A stretch of 64,000 nt of DNA from Natronorubrum tibetense GA33 (GTDB lineage: Archaea; Halobacteriota; Halobacteria; Halobacteriales; Natrialbaceae), in assembly GCF_000383975.1 (NCBI RefSeq), contig NZ_KB913017.1, positions 999,133 through 1,063,132 of the forward strand. Direction: 5' to 3'. A program made the position numbers and the translations under genes. The notes under the pieces were generated by a model. It ran no database searches. It was not told the origin of the DNA and worked only from the letters and a program-made list of their open reading frames with translations. This document shows, in pieces, positions 8,684 through 16,992 of this stretch (positions are counted from its first letter, which is position 1; every line of letters begins with the position of its first letter).

Positions 8684-10321
8684 ATGACGCGAATCGCCGG
8701 GATGGCCGGCAACCGAGGGCGTAACCTGTTGAACATCGCCGACCGCGCGCCGGGTGCGGCCGAACTCGCGGTCGTACTGACGAACAACGCCGACGCGCCG
8801 GTGCTCGAGGCCGCCGCCGAGCGCGGGATTCCGACCGAGGTCGTCCCGCTCGAGGACGGAATGAGTCGAACGGAACACGAGGAGGCCGTGCTCGAGGCCC
8901 TCTCGGGCTACGATTTCGATCTCGTCTGTCTCGACGGCTACATGCGAATTCTCTCGGATACGTTCCTCGACGAAGCGCCGACGACGCTGAACGTCCACCC
9001 ATCCTTGCTGCCCGCCTTCCCCGGAATGGACGCCTGGGGAGATGCTCTCGAGGCGAACGTCTCGGTCACGGGCTGTACGGTCCACGTCGTGACGGACGCG
9101 ACGAACGAGGATGGAGAGGTCGTCGACGAGGAGGTCGACGGCGGTCCCATCGTCACCCAGGAGCCGATCCCGGTCTACGAGGGCGACGACGAGGAGCGTC
9201 TCAAGGAGCGCGTCCTCTACGAGGGCGAGTTCCGCGCGTACCCGCGAGCCGTGAAGTGGTTCGCCGAGGGGAGTGTCGACGTGAACCTCGAGGCGGGCGA
9301 GGTCACCGTCGATAGCGACGTCGCCAGCACGGACGCTGACGATCACGACGGACTGCCGGGCCGACGACTCGTCTCCGACGACCGCGCCGACACGCTCCGC
9401 TACGGGGAGAATCCCCACCAGGACGCTGCCGTCTACACCGACTATACGACAGACGAGGCTAGCGTCGTCCACGCCGACCAGTTGAACGAGGGCGCGAAGG
9501 CGCTGTCGTACAACAACTACAACGACGCCGACGGTGCGCTCAATCTGATCAAGGAGTTCGACGAACCCGCCGCGGCCGTCATCAAGCACACGAACCCGGC
9601 CGGCTGTGCGACTGCCGACGACCTGACCGAAGCCTACGAGAAGGCACTCTCGACGGACCCGATGAGCGCCTTCGGCGGCATCGTCGCGCTCAACCGAGAG
9701 TGTGACGCGGCGACGGCCGAACGGATCATCGACTCGTTCAAGGAAGTCGTCGTCGCCCCCGGCTACACCGACGACGCGCTCGAGGTGCTCTTCGAAAAGG
9801 ACAATCTGCGCGTGCTGGACGTGGGCGAACTTGGCGAGCGGACCGAACGGTTCACCGAGAAACCGCTCGTCGGCGGTCGACTCGTCCAGGAGCGTGACCT
9901 GCAGTCGATTTCGGTCGACGACCTCGAGGTCGTCACCGACCGGGTTCCGAGCGAGGAGGAACTCGAGTCGATGGTGTTCGCCTGGCAGACGCTCAAACAC
10001 GTCAAATCGAACGGGATCCTCTTCACGAAGGGAACCGAGACGGTCGGCGTCGGCATGGGGCAGGTCTCCCGCGTCGACGCAGTTCGCCTCGCGGCGATGA
10101 AAGCTGACGAGCACGCGGAGGGGAAAGACGCCGAGGGTGCGGTCATGGCCTCGGACGCCTTCTTCCCGTTCCCGGACGGCATCGAGGAGGCCGCGAAGGC
10201 GGGCATCGAGGCGGTCGTCCAGCCCGGCGGCTCGGTCAACGACGACGACGTGATCGAAGCCGCGGACGAACACGGTATCGCGATGGCGTTTACGGGCCAG
10301 CGCTCTTTCAGACATGACTGA
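8684..10321 (+). CDS. purNH: Fused GAR formyltransferase (PurN) and AICAR formyltransferase (PurH C-terminal domain)
   Basis: A 545-residue two-domain enzyme. Residues 1-200 are PurN-like, with NVHPSLLPAFPG carrying the catalytic His. Residues 240-545 match the AICAR transformylase part of PurH (RYGENPHQ, KHTNPAGCA, and the C-terminal FPFPDGIEEAAKAG). The IMP cyclohydrolase domain of bacterial PurH is absent; archaea use a separate PurO-type enzyme. One polypeptide therefore does both folate-dependent formyl transfers of purine synthesis. An in-frame ATG lies 20 codons upstream, but MTRIAGMAGNRG begins right at the first beta strand, so 8684 is chosen. Confidence 0.93.
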   Translation: MTRIAGMAGNRGRNLLNIADRAPGAAELAVVLTNNADAPVLEAAAERGIPTEVVPLEDGMSRTEHEEAVLEALSGYDFDLVCLDGYMRILSDTFLDEAPTTLNVHPSLLPAFPGMDAWGDALEANVSVTGCTVHVVTDATNEDGEVVDEEVDGGPIVTQEPIPVYEGDDEERLKERVLYEGEFRAYPRAVKWFAEGSVDVNLEAGEVTVDSDVASTDADDHDGLPGRRLVSDDRADTLRYGENPHQDAAVYTDYTTDEASVVHADQLNEGAKALSYNNYNDADGALNLIKEFDEPAAAVIKHTNPAGCATADDLTEAYEKALSTDPMSAFGGIVALNRECDAATAERIIDSFKEVVVAPGYTDDALEVLFEKDNLRVLDVGELGERTERFTEKPLVGGRLVQERDLQSISVDDLEVVTDRVPSEEELESMVFAWQTLKHVKSNGILFTKGTETVGVGMGQVSRVDAVRLAAMKADEHAEGKDAEGAVMASDAFFPFPDGIEEAAKAGIEAVVQPGGSVNDDDVIEAADEHGIAMAFTGQRSFRHD

Positions 10322-10347
10322 GCGGTGGCGAGGTCGTAACTGAAACT

Positions 10348-10374
10348 CGAAAGACGAGTGGAGCGAGTCTTTCG
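10348..10374. terminator. Hairpin downstream of purNH
   Basis: Arms CGAAAGAC and GTCTTTCG enclose an 11-nt loop gagtggagcga. It begins 27 bp after the purNH stop, so it may end or stabilise that transcript. The loop belongs to a GAG(C/T)G..AGCGA style also seen at 47 kb. Confidence 0.45.
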
Positions 10375-10451
10375 GTGGTTTGATACGACTGAGTGAAAGA
10401 TTCCTTTGAGCTAGACGAGGTGTTTTTTCACTGGCAGAAGTGCGAACGGAC

Positions 10452-11192
10452 ATGGATCGACGACAATTCCTCGCGGCGTCGAGTGTCGGCGTGGCGGCAG
10501 CGATGGCTGGCTGTACCGGCAGCGCCCTCAGCAGCGACGAGAACGACCAAGCGGCGTCCAGCGACACGACCGAAAACGAAATCAGCGTCAGCGCCGACGG
10601 CGAGGTCGAGGCGGAGCCCGACCGCGCGACGGTCAGCGTCGGGATCGAGGCCAGCGGCGACACGGCCGACGAGGTCCGAGACGAACTCGCCTCGAGATCA
10701 GATCCGCTTCGAGAGACGTTCGATGACCTCGGAATCGCCGACGAGAACGTCGAGGAAGGGCGGTATCGCGTCCACCCCGAACGGGACGGCGACGGATTCG
10801 AGGGATCGCGGTCGTTCCACCTCACGGTTGACGACGTGGAACAGGTCGGCGTCGTGATCGACGAGTCGATCGACGCCGGTGCGGACGACATCGGCCGGGT
10901 GAATTTCGGGCTACGGGAGGAGACGCGCGAGGGACTCCGCAACGACGCGCTCGACGAGGCGCTCGCGAACGCAGATAGCGAGGCCGAACACATCGCAACC
11001 AATCGGGGCGTCGAGATCACCGGTACGAACTCCGTGACGACGAACGATGTTAGCTACGGGACGACCCGGTACGCGGCGGACGAAGTCGCGGAGACCGACG
11101 ACGTTGCCCCGCCGGAGACGGAGTTCGACGCGGGTCCCGTCAGCGTGAGCGCGTCGGTGACGGTGACGTACGGATTTGAGGACGCGGCGTGA
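10452..11192 (+). CDS. SIMPL-domain (DUF541) lipoprotein
   Basis: A 246-residue exported protein. The N-terminus MDRRQFLAASS is a twin-arginine signal, and the lipobox AGC places the lipidated Cys at residue 22, so the protein is anchored on the outer face of the membrane. The mature part (about 45-246) is a SIMPL/DUF541 domain, ending with the usual VSASVTVTYGFE strand. Family members are periplasmic or surface proteins of unclear function, some tied to oxidative stress. An ATG four codons upstream exists; the Tat motif position favours 10452. Confidence 0.88.
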   Translation: MDRRQFLAASSVGVAAAMAGCTGSALSSDENDQAASSDTTENEISVSADGEVEAEPDRATVSVGIEASGDTADEVRDELASRSDPLRETFDDLGIADENVEEGRYRVHPERDGDGFEGSRSFHLTVDDVEQVGVVIDESIDAGADDIGRVNFGLREETREGLRNDALDEALANADSEAEHIATNRGVEITGTNSVTTNDVSYGTTRYAADEVAETDDVAPPETEFDAGPVSVSASVTVTYGFEDAA

Positions 11193-11479
11193 AACCCGGA
11201 CCGGCACGGTCGCCTGTACCGCGAGCAGCCACACCCGACCTCGGCCCGACTACTCGTACTCCTCGGCGACGAACGCATCGAAGAGATACTGCCGTTCCCA
11301 CTCGCATCGTCGTTCTTCGGTGATGCTGGTCGACCAGCCGGTCGACACGGCGAGAAACGCGACCACTCCCGGGAACTCGAGAGACCGAGCGGACGCTCTA
11401 TCGTCCGATCCGACAATCGTGTCCCTGTTGAAACCTGTGAGCCGTCCGGAAAACGAACTGCGAAAATCGAACGCGCCGA

Positions 11480-12556
11480 TCAGTCGTCGGCGGGCGCGGC
11501 CGCCGTCGCTCGCACGTCGGCCATCGCGAGGACGTCGTCGAAGAAGCCGAGGGTGTCCTCCGGGCCGGGGTTGGCTTCGGGGTGGTACTGACGGGTGATG
11601 ACGTCGTACTCGATGCCGTCGATCCCCTCCGGCGTGTCGTCGTTGACGTTGATCTGGGTGATCTCGAGGTGCTCACCGGGGTCGGCGACGGTGTAGCCGT
11701 GGTTCTGCGTGGTCATGACGACCTGTCCGGACTCGAGGTCGAGGACGGGCTGGTTGACGCCGCGGTGACCGAAGGTCATCTTCTCGGTGGTGCCGCCGAG
11801 CGCTTCGGCGACGATCTGCTGACCGAGGCAGATGCCGGCGACCGGCGTGTCCTCGACGAACGCCTCGACGAGCGAGATGGCGTTCTCGTAGTTCGCGGGG
11901 TCGCCGGGACCGTTCGAGATGAACAGGATGTCTGGGTCGACGGCGTCGACATCGGCAACGCTCGCGTCGTGTGGCAGGACGTGGACCGTCGCGTCGCGGG
12001 CGACCAGCGAGTCGACGATCGACCCCTTCGCGCCGCAGTCGACCAGCGCGACGGTGTCGCCGTCGTTGTCTGCGCCGTGGACTTCCGCTTCATCGACGCT
12101 GACCTGTGCGCCGATCTCGGTGTGCTCGCTCATGCCCTTGCACTGTTCGAGTTCGGCCAGCGCGTCTTCCTCGGTGACGTCCTCGCCGACGGCGATCCCG
12201 CACTTCATCGCGCCGCCGTCTCGGATGTCGGTGACGACCTCGCGGGTGTCGAGGTGGTCGACTGCGGGGACGCCCTCGCTTGCGAGCCACTCGGTGACAT
12301 CTTCGGTGAGTTCCTTCGCGAGTACGGCGCGTGGGTGGATGCGGTCGGATTCGAACCGTTCTTCTCGGACGCCGTAGTTCCCGATCAGCGGGTACGAGAA
12401 GGTCAGGATCTGTTCCTCGTAGGACGGATCCGTGAGACTCTCCTCGTATCCGGTATATGCCGTCGTGAAAACGAGTTCGCCACGAGCCGTTCCTGGAGCA
12501 CGACCACGTCCCTCGATCACGTGGCCACCCTCCAGTGCAACGTAGGCAGCTGTCAT
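11480..12556 (-). CDS. carA: Carbamoyl-phosphate synthase small (glutaminase) subunit
   Basis: Hydrolyses glutamine and passes ammonia to the large subunit CarB for carbamoyl phosphate (arginine and pyrimidine synthesis). The 358-residue protein has the CarA-specific N-terminal domain (ALEGGHVIEGRG) and a class I amidotransferase domain with Cys243 in GICLGQQ and the His325/Glu327 pair in YHPEAN. carB is not in this window. The gene is divergent from an Lrp-type regulator across about 100 bp, which suggests control by amino-acid supply. Confidence 0.97.
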   Translation of the reverse strand: MTAAYVALEGGHVIEGRGRAPGTARGELVFTTAYTGYEESLTDPSYEEQILTFSYPLIGNYGVREERFESDRIHPRAVLAKELTEDVTEWLASEGVPAVDHLDTREVVTDIRDGGAMKCGIAVGEDVTEEDALAELEQCKGMSEHTEIGAQVSVDEAEVHGADNDGDTVALVDCGAKGSIVDSLVARDATVHVLPHDASVADVDAVDPDILFISNGPGDPANYENAISLVEAFVEDTPVAGICLGQQIVAEALGGTTEKMTFGHRGVNQPVLDLESGQVVMTTQNHGYTVADPGEHLEITQINVNDDTPEGIDGIEYDVITRQYHPEANPGPEDTLGFFDDVLAMADVRATAAAPADD

Positions 12557-12658
12557 TACGATCTACGTATTGGAGCGACCGGCATAAGTGTTGTCTTCGA
12601 AGCTGAGTTACGAAATTCGTAATCGGTAAGTGCACCTCACACGTAGGTACGGATCTCC

Positions 12659-13072
12659 ATGGACGACCTGGACCGACAGATCCTCGATATGCTCCGGCGA
12701 GACGCCCGAACGCCGTACACCGAGATCGCCGACGAGGTCGGAACGAGCGAGGGGACCGTCCGCAACCGCGTCGAGCGGATGATGGAAGAAGACGTCATCG
12801 AACGCTTTACGATCTCGACCCACACGGGCAACGTCAAGGCGATGCTCGAGGTCGGCGTCGCCGTCGACGTCGACACCAAGGCCGTCTCCGAGCGGATCGC
12901 CGAGTGGGAAGAGGTCGACTTCGTCTGGATGGTCTCGGGCGAGCAGGACATCGTCCTCGTGGTCGACGCCGCGGACACACGCGGCGTGAACGACCTCATC
13001 ACGAAAGCCCGCGATCAGGAGGAGGTCGTGAGCACGAAGACGCGACTGATCCTCGACGAGGAACTCGGCTAA
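12659..13072 (+). CDS. Lrp/AsnC-family transcriptional regulator
   Basis: A 137-residue regulator. Residues 1-60 form the winged helix (DDLDRQILDMLRRDARTPYTEIA, then EGTVRNRVERM); residues 65-137 are the RAM ligand-binding/oligomerisation domain. Such proteins sense amino acids as octamers or dimers. It is divergent from carA, so carA (and carB in trans) is the natural candidate target; no operator repeat was identified in the 100-bp spacer. Confidence 0.92.
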   Translation: MDDLDRQILDMLRRDARTPYTEIADEVGTSEGTVRNRVERMMEEDVIERFTISTHTGNVKAMLEVGVAVDVDTKAVSERIAEWEEVDFVWMVSGEQDIVLVVDAADTRGVNDLITKARDQEEVVSTKTRLILDEELG

Positions 13073-13117
13073 TCCGCGCTCGAGTCGACGATCGCTCGAC
13101 GCGAGCCCAGCGGCCCC

Positions 13118-14236
13118 CTACTCCGCGCCTGAATCCCGGTTGTATCGGTTGTACAGCGTCCGGCCGGTCTCGACCAGTTTCCAGGTCGGTCCGGTGCCGC
13201 GCTCCCAGTAGATGTTGGGGAGCAGTTGCCCGCCGAACTCCTCTTTGAACGAGAAGCCCCCGTCCTCGAAGTCCGCGCCCCCACCCCCGAAGTCGTAGGT
13301 CTCGTAGCCCTCGTCGATGGCCCACTGGAACAGGTAGTCGTAGAGCCGTTCCGAGGCGTGATATTCGAAGTAGTCGGACGGAACGGCGGCAAAGAAGCCG
13401 TGGACGGAATCCTGCTCGTCGTTGAGCAGTTCGATGAACCCCCCGGCGTACTCGCCCTCGATGTAGAGTTCCAGCAGGAGGATTCGGTCCTCCATGGTCG
13501 CTAATTGCTCGAAGAACTCGAACGGGTAAACCGTGCCGTCGACGCTCTTCATATGCTGTTCGTACGTCTCGTGAAAGCGCTTTAGCGTCGACCGCGTGAG
13601 GTCCGCTTCGACGATCTCGTGGTCGGTCTCGCGGCCGCGCCGGATGGCCCGCCGTTTGGAACTATCCATCTCCTCGAAAATATCGTCGTACCCTTTCTCG
13701 AGATTCATGACGAATCGACCGCCGACGCGACTTGAGTCGTACCCCTCGGCCTCCATGAAGTCGTTGTACCGGAGAAAGTTCGTGTTCGAGGCCCGAATCT
13801 CGTGGACGACCGTTCGGTTGCTACAGAGCGCTGGCACCACGTCAAGGATCTTCGACAGCGATTCAGAGACATCAGTCGTCAGGAGTGGCCCGCCGAATCC
13901 AGGGTAGATCGATGTCAGTTTGGAAAACGGCGTCTTTGGAATCTCAACGACGAAGTTCGGGAACACCCCGATCGGGTTCGTGTCCTTCTCCACGACGATG
14001 TGTCTGGCCGGATACTCGAGGCCCGTTTCGATCGCCTCGATCCACTCATAACGATGAAAGACAGTCCCGAGCTCGGCACGTTCGACGACATCGTTCCACC
14101 GGTCGCGGCCCATCACTCGTACCGTGTCGATGGCGTTTACTGTAAGGCCCGATTGGTCGTCCGACATCGTCCGAACGGTCCCCGTGGTAGTTTCGTCGCG
14201 GTTCGATTCTGTACGCTCTGTGACTTGCTGGGCCAT
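13118..14236 (-). CDS. FemAB/GNAT-fold acyltransferase
   Basis: A 372-residue protein of the lipid II:glycine glycyltransferase (FemX)-like family, with two tandem GNAT-type folds. Visible are the N-terminal VFHRYEWIEAIE, the central SSKRRAIRRG and the C-terminal YDFGGGG...F.FKEEFGG segment that is diagnostic of this group. Archaea lack murein, so the role is more likely aminoacyl or acyl transfer to a glycan, lipid or protein. A second start, MSDDQSG, lies 23 codons in. The TATA-like box at 14267-14279 fits the longer start. Confidence 0.85.
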   Translation of the reverse strand: MAQQVTERTESNRDETTTGTVRTMSDDQSGLTVNAIDTVRVMGRDRWNDVVERAELGTVFHRYEWIEAIETGLEYPARHIVVEKDTNPIGVFPNFVVEIPKTPFSKLTSIYPGFGGPLLTTDVSESLSKILDVVPALCSNRTVVHEIRASNTNFLRYNDFMEAEGYDSSRVGGRFVMNLEKGYDDIFEEMDSSKRRAIRRGRETDHEIVEADLTRSTLKRFHETYEQHMKSVDGTVYPFEFFEQLATMEDRILLLELYIEGEYAGGFIELLNDEQDSVHGFFAAVPSDYFEYHASERLYDYLFQWAIDEGYETYDFGGGGADFEDGGFSFKEEFGGQLLPNIYWERGTGPTWKLVETGRTLYNRYNRDSGAE

Positions 14237-14266
14237 CTGTCCTCTAGACGCCGTTCAGGAGCTGCT

Positions 14267-14279
14267 TAAGTTATCTTAG
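14267..14279 (-). promoter_or_regulatory. Promoter box of the FemAB-like gene
   Basis: On the minus strand the 13-mer CTAAGATAACTTA sits 31-43 nt before the start codon at 14236. The identical 13-mer occurs at 36928-36940 at nearly the same distance from another minus-strand gene, which supports a real promoter element for a leaderless transcript. Confidence 0.5.
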
Positions 14280-14514
14280 CCTACAGACATACGTTATCGA
14301 ACGTGAGCGTCTGTATTTTGCCCGTAATTAGGCCGTGTAATCCGCGACTATTGACTCCGTTAGTGACATATTTCGTCTGCAGGCGAAAGAGTTTTATTAG
14401 TCTGAGAGGGGCTCGACGACGAACGAGACGATGCCAGCGCACACCGAACCTCCTCCGCCGCAGTACGGCTCTTCCGTACAGACCAGCGTAGAATAAAACG
14501 GTGGTACTAGCTCA

Positions 14515-15243
14515 CTAGTCAGGCGGCTCACCAGTTCGCCGATCGATGAGTCGGTCGATAGCGGCCGCCGATTTCGCTAGCACCTCGTTCGGGTGTTTTC
14601 GCCCGTGAATCCGGCGATAGCCGCGTCGAAGCAGTTCGTCCATCGAGCCATCGGCGACGCGCGGTTCGACGCGTCCGCTACGGATGGCGTCGACGACCGA
14701 TTCGGGAGTGAGCGCGTCCGCGTCGACCAACGTGTAAGCCCGCCCTACTTCGAACGGAAAGTGGGCGTCACTACCCGCGACAACCGGAATCTCTCGCGCT
14801 GCAGCGACCGCTTCGACGAGCGGGCGCGTACGCGGATGTTTTCCGTTGATCTCTATCGCATCGAACGGGATGTCCGCGAACCGGTCGCTCGCGACGTCGC
14901 TTCCCCGATAGGGATGGGCGATGATCGCCGCACAGCCGCGTTCGTGTGCCATCTCGACGACTTCGGCCGGCGTGTACTCGAGCGGAACCGTCTCGCTCGG
15001 CGGATCGGGACCGACGACGAGGACGTGCCCGTGGGTCGTCGACACTTCGATACCCGGAATCACCGTCACGTCGCCGGACGAAAACGGTGTGTAGTAGTCG
15101 TGGTTCGTCGTCGCGATCCCATCGAGGCCACGTCGCCGGCCAGCACGGGCAAGCAGTCGGACGCCGGCGGGATCGAACTGGTCGCCGACTCGACGCCGTC
15201 CGTGAAAGAATCGCGTGTGTGCGTGGAGGTCGACCGCAAACAT
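14515..15243 (-). CDS. PHP-domain metal-dependent phosphoesterase
   Basis: A 242-residue PHP (polymerase and histidinol phosphatase) protein. Metal-binding motifs include MFAVDLHAHTRF at the N-terminus, TTNHDYY near 46-52, GIEVSTTHGH, AIIAHPYRG and GSDAHFPFEVG. These give the trinuclear site used for phosphoester hydrolysis. Archaeal stand-alone PHP proteins may hydrolyse nucleotides such as AMP or other phosphates; the substrate here is unknown. The open frame extends upstream, but the DLHAHT motif must be near the N-terminus, so ATG at 15243 is the start. Confidence 0.9.
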   Translation of the reverse strand: MFAVDLHAHTRFFHGRRRVGDQFDPAGVRLLARAGRRRGLDGIATTNHDYYTPFSSGDVTVIPGIEVSTTHGHVLVVGPDPPSETVPLEYTPAEVVEMAHERGCAAIIAHPYRGSDVASDRFADIPFDAIEINGKHPRTRPLVEAVAAAREIPVVAGSDAHFPFEVGRAYTLVDADALTPESVVDAIRSGRVEPRVADGSMDELLRRGYRRIHGRKHPNEVLAKSAAAIDRLIDRRTGEPPD

Positions 15244-15339
15244 GGAATACCGGTACGAACGCGGGCTACTTCGGTGTTGCCAACGGATCGACCAGTATGA
15301 GACGATACTGGTTTCAAGATCCTCTGCAATTGTAAAGAT

Positions 15340-15906
15340 ATGACCGCACCACGCGACGAACTCCCCCACGAAAACGCCGAACAAGACGTGATCGCCGTCG
15401 ATGCGGACGACACCGAACTCGAGACCGTCAACCGGCTCGACGCCCACACCGGCGACGGGATTCGCCATCGGGCGTTTACCTCGCTCGTCTTCGACGGCGA
15501 GGGGAACGTGTTGCTCGCCCAGCGCGCTCCCGACAAGCGTCTCTGGGGAACCTACTGGGACGGCACCGTCGCTTCCCATCCCGTCGAGGGCCAGAGTCAG
15601 GAGGAAGCTACCCGCGAGCGACTCGAGGAGGAGTTGGGAATCGCTCCCGACCAGTACGACGACCTGCGACTCACCGACCGCTTCGAGTACAAGCGCTACT
15701 TCGAGAACGCGGGCGTCGAACACGAGGTCTGTGCCGTGCTGAAGCTGACGCTGTCGGATCGCAGCCTCGCACCGAGCGAAGAGGAGGTCGCGGGGCTCAT
15801 GTGGGTTCCCTACGAGCGTCTTCACTCGAACCCCGAATGGTACCGCCAGCTTCGACTCTGCCCGTGGTTCGAGATCGCGATGCGGCGGGATATGCGGTCG
15901 GAATGA
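15340..15906 (+). CDS. idi: Type I isopentenyl-diphosphate isomerase-like Nudix protein
   Basis: A 188-residue Nudix-fold protein close to type I IDI, which interconverts IPP and DMAPP for archaeal isoprenoid lipids. The core E-rich box (EGQSQEEATRERLEEELG), the Glu129 in HEVCAVL (equivalent to E. coli Glu116) and the C-terminal Trp-containing segment are present. However, the cysteine that is essential in E. coli IDI (Cys67, SVCGHP) is replaced: here the segment is TVASHP with Ala78. Either the haloarchaeal enzyme works without it or the protein has another Nudix role. The archaeal type II enzyme is not in this window. Confidence 0.85.
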   Translation: MTAPRDELPHENAEQDVIAVDADDTELETVNRLDAHTGDGIRHRAFTSLVFDGEGNVLLAQRAPDKRLWGTYWDGTVASHPVEGQSQEEATRERLEEELGIAPDQYDDLRLTDRFEYKRYFENAGVEHEVCAVLKLTLSDRSLAPSEEEVAGLMWVPYERLHSNPEWYRQLRLCPWFEIAMRRDMRSE

Positions 15907-16029
15907 CTTCGGGCGGGCGACGTCCCGCCGTCGGTCGCACACTCGGTATGTGATAACAAGCAACAAGGCTTATACGATCCCACTTCGTAGCGTCGTCTGA
16001 GGACCGACGAAATCGGTCCGTGTCACGCA

Positions 16030-16356
16030 ATGACCTCCCCACAACCGGAAACAGAGACGTACGAAGTCACGCTCTCCAACGACGAGCAGTGGGTCGTCCA
16101 CGCGCTCCTCGCGAACGAAATCGACGACGCCATCGACGAGAACCAGACACCACCCGCGTGGGCACTCGAGTTGTTCGACGCGCTCGAGGCCGACGACGGA
16201 ACAACGGTACTCACGGGCTATCAGGCGCAGCGACTCGTCGAGACGATGACTGCATACGTCGACGCTGGGGCTACTCCCGAGGAGGACATCGTGCACGGAT
16301 CGGCCGTCGCCGAGCGACTCGAGGACCGACTCGAGTCTCGAGAATCGGTCCAGTAG
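16030..16356 (+). CDS. Small acidic haloarchaeal protein (108 aa)
   Basis: A 108-residue soluble acidic protein with predicted helices (SNDEQWVVHALLANEIDDAI; TGYQAQRLVETMTAYVDAG). I recognise the style of a conserved haloarchaeal DUF, possibly DUF7853, but no function. ATG 16030 is preceded by a TTATAC box near 15970, about 60 nt upstream. Not obviously in an operon; convergent with the gene at 16381. Confidence 0.75.
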   Translation: MTSPQPETETYEVTLSNDEQWVVHALLANEIDDAIDENQTPPAWALELFDALEADDGTTVLTGYQAQRLVETMTAYVDAGATPEEDIVHGSAVAERLEDRLESRESVQ

Positions 16357-16380
16357 GACCAGCAATCGATTTTTAGCGGA

Positions 16381-16686
16381 CTACGGACGCGTCGTCGCCC
16401 AGACGGCCGTTACTGCGAGGAAAAAGGCCGGGAACAGCGGAAGGGTCAAGAGCGCGAAGCGGTAGCCAACGCTCGGCGGCCACAGGAGAATCGCCCCCGG
16501 AGCGATAATGAAGGCGACGACGATCATGCCGACGACCGTCCAGCCCCGCCAGTCGAACTCGCGGTCGGCTGTCTCGGGATGGGCCGGATTGACGAGCCAG
16601 TCGTCGTCGGCCGACTCCGTCGGCTCTCCGTCCTCGTCGAACGCTGCGGGGTCGTGAACGTAGCCGCCGTCGTCGCTCGAACTCAC
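16381..16686 (-). CDS. Two-span small membrane protein
   Basis: A 101-residue protein starting at a GTG. The first 50 residues are acidic and soluble (SSSDDGG...DFDWRGW), followed by two hydrophobic helices (WTVVGMIVVAFIIAPGAILL and FALLTLPLFPAFFLAVTAVW). The frame stays open upstream through the structured intergenic element at 16753-16880, but that part is a chance read-through: it has no acidic bias and overlaps palindromes. Function unknown. Confidence 0.65.
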   Translation of the reverse strand: MSSSDDGGYVHDPAAFDEDGEPTESADDDWLVNPAHPETADREFDWRGWTVVGMIVVAFIIAPGAILLWPPSVGYRFALLTLPLFPAFFLAVTAVWATTRP

Positions 16687-16752
16687 ACGTGAGACTTTCG
16701 AGTCCGTGGTGAAAGCCCTCACGGTTCCAGACCGAACTGTTGCTCTGTCGTT

Positions 16753-16880
16753 CGAGAGAGCCCCGCTCTCTCGTGACTGAGCGAATCGAAGATTCGCGAG
16801 GTCCGCGAGACCGAAGGTCTCGCTTGATGACGAAAGGCGCACAGCGCCTTTCGAACCACGGGCGCGCCTCTGGCGCGCCC
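16753..16880. repeat. Multi-hairpin intergenic element, copy A
   Basis: Five consecutive perfect hairpins: 16753-16773 (9-bp stem), 16781-16797 (7 bp, GCGAATC/GATTCGC), 16805-16823 (8 bp, GCGAGACC/GGTCTCGC), 16831-16853 (10 bp, CGAAAGGCGC/GCGCCTTTCG) and 16860-16880 (9 bp). Linkers TGACTGA, GAGGTCC, TTGATGA and AACCAC match those of copy B at 36302-36431 (one base differs in the second), while several stem sequences differ with pairing kept. Non-coding; likely a folded RNA or a REP-like DNA element. Confidence 0.75.
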
Positions 16881-16992
16881 TCGGCAAAACTTCGATGAAA
16901 AGCACTCCTCCCTCCCCTTCGGGTCGGACGTCGGCCCGCTCGCTCCCTTTGGTCGCTCGCGGTTGCTAACAATGATGGCCCCGCGGTTTCGG

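Noticed and set aside
4896-9156. Long minus-strand frames opposite the acyl-CoA ligase and purNH genes
   Set aside because: These are shadow frames caused by high GC3; they lack starts, motifs and acidic bias.
14515-15966. A 483-residue reading of the PHP gene
   Set aside because: The extension is antisense to the idi gene, and the DLHAHT motif must lie at the N-terminus; the start is 15243.
16687-16905. Extension of the 16381 membrane gene across element A
   Set aside because: It reads through palindromes with no acidic bias; the GTG at 16686 is the natural start.
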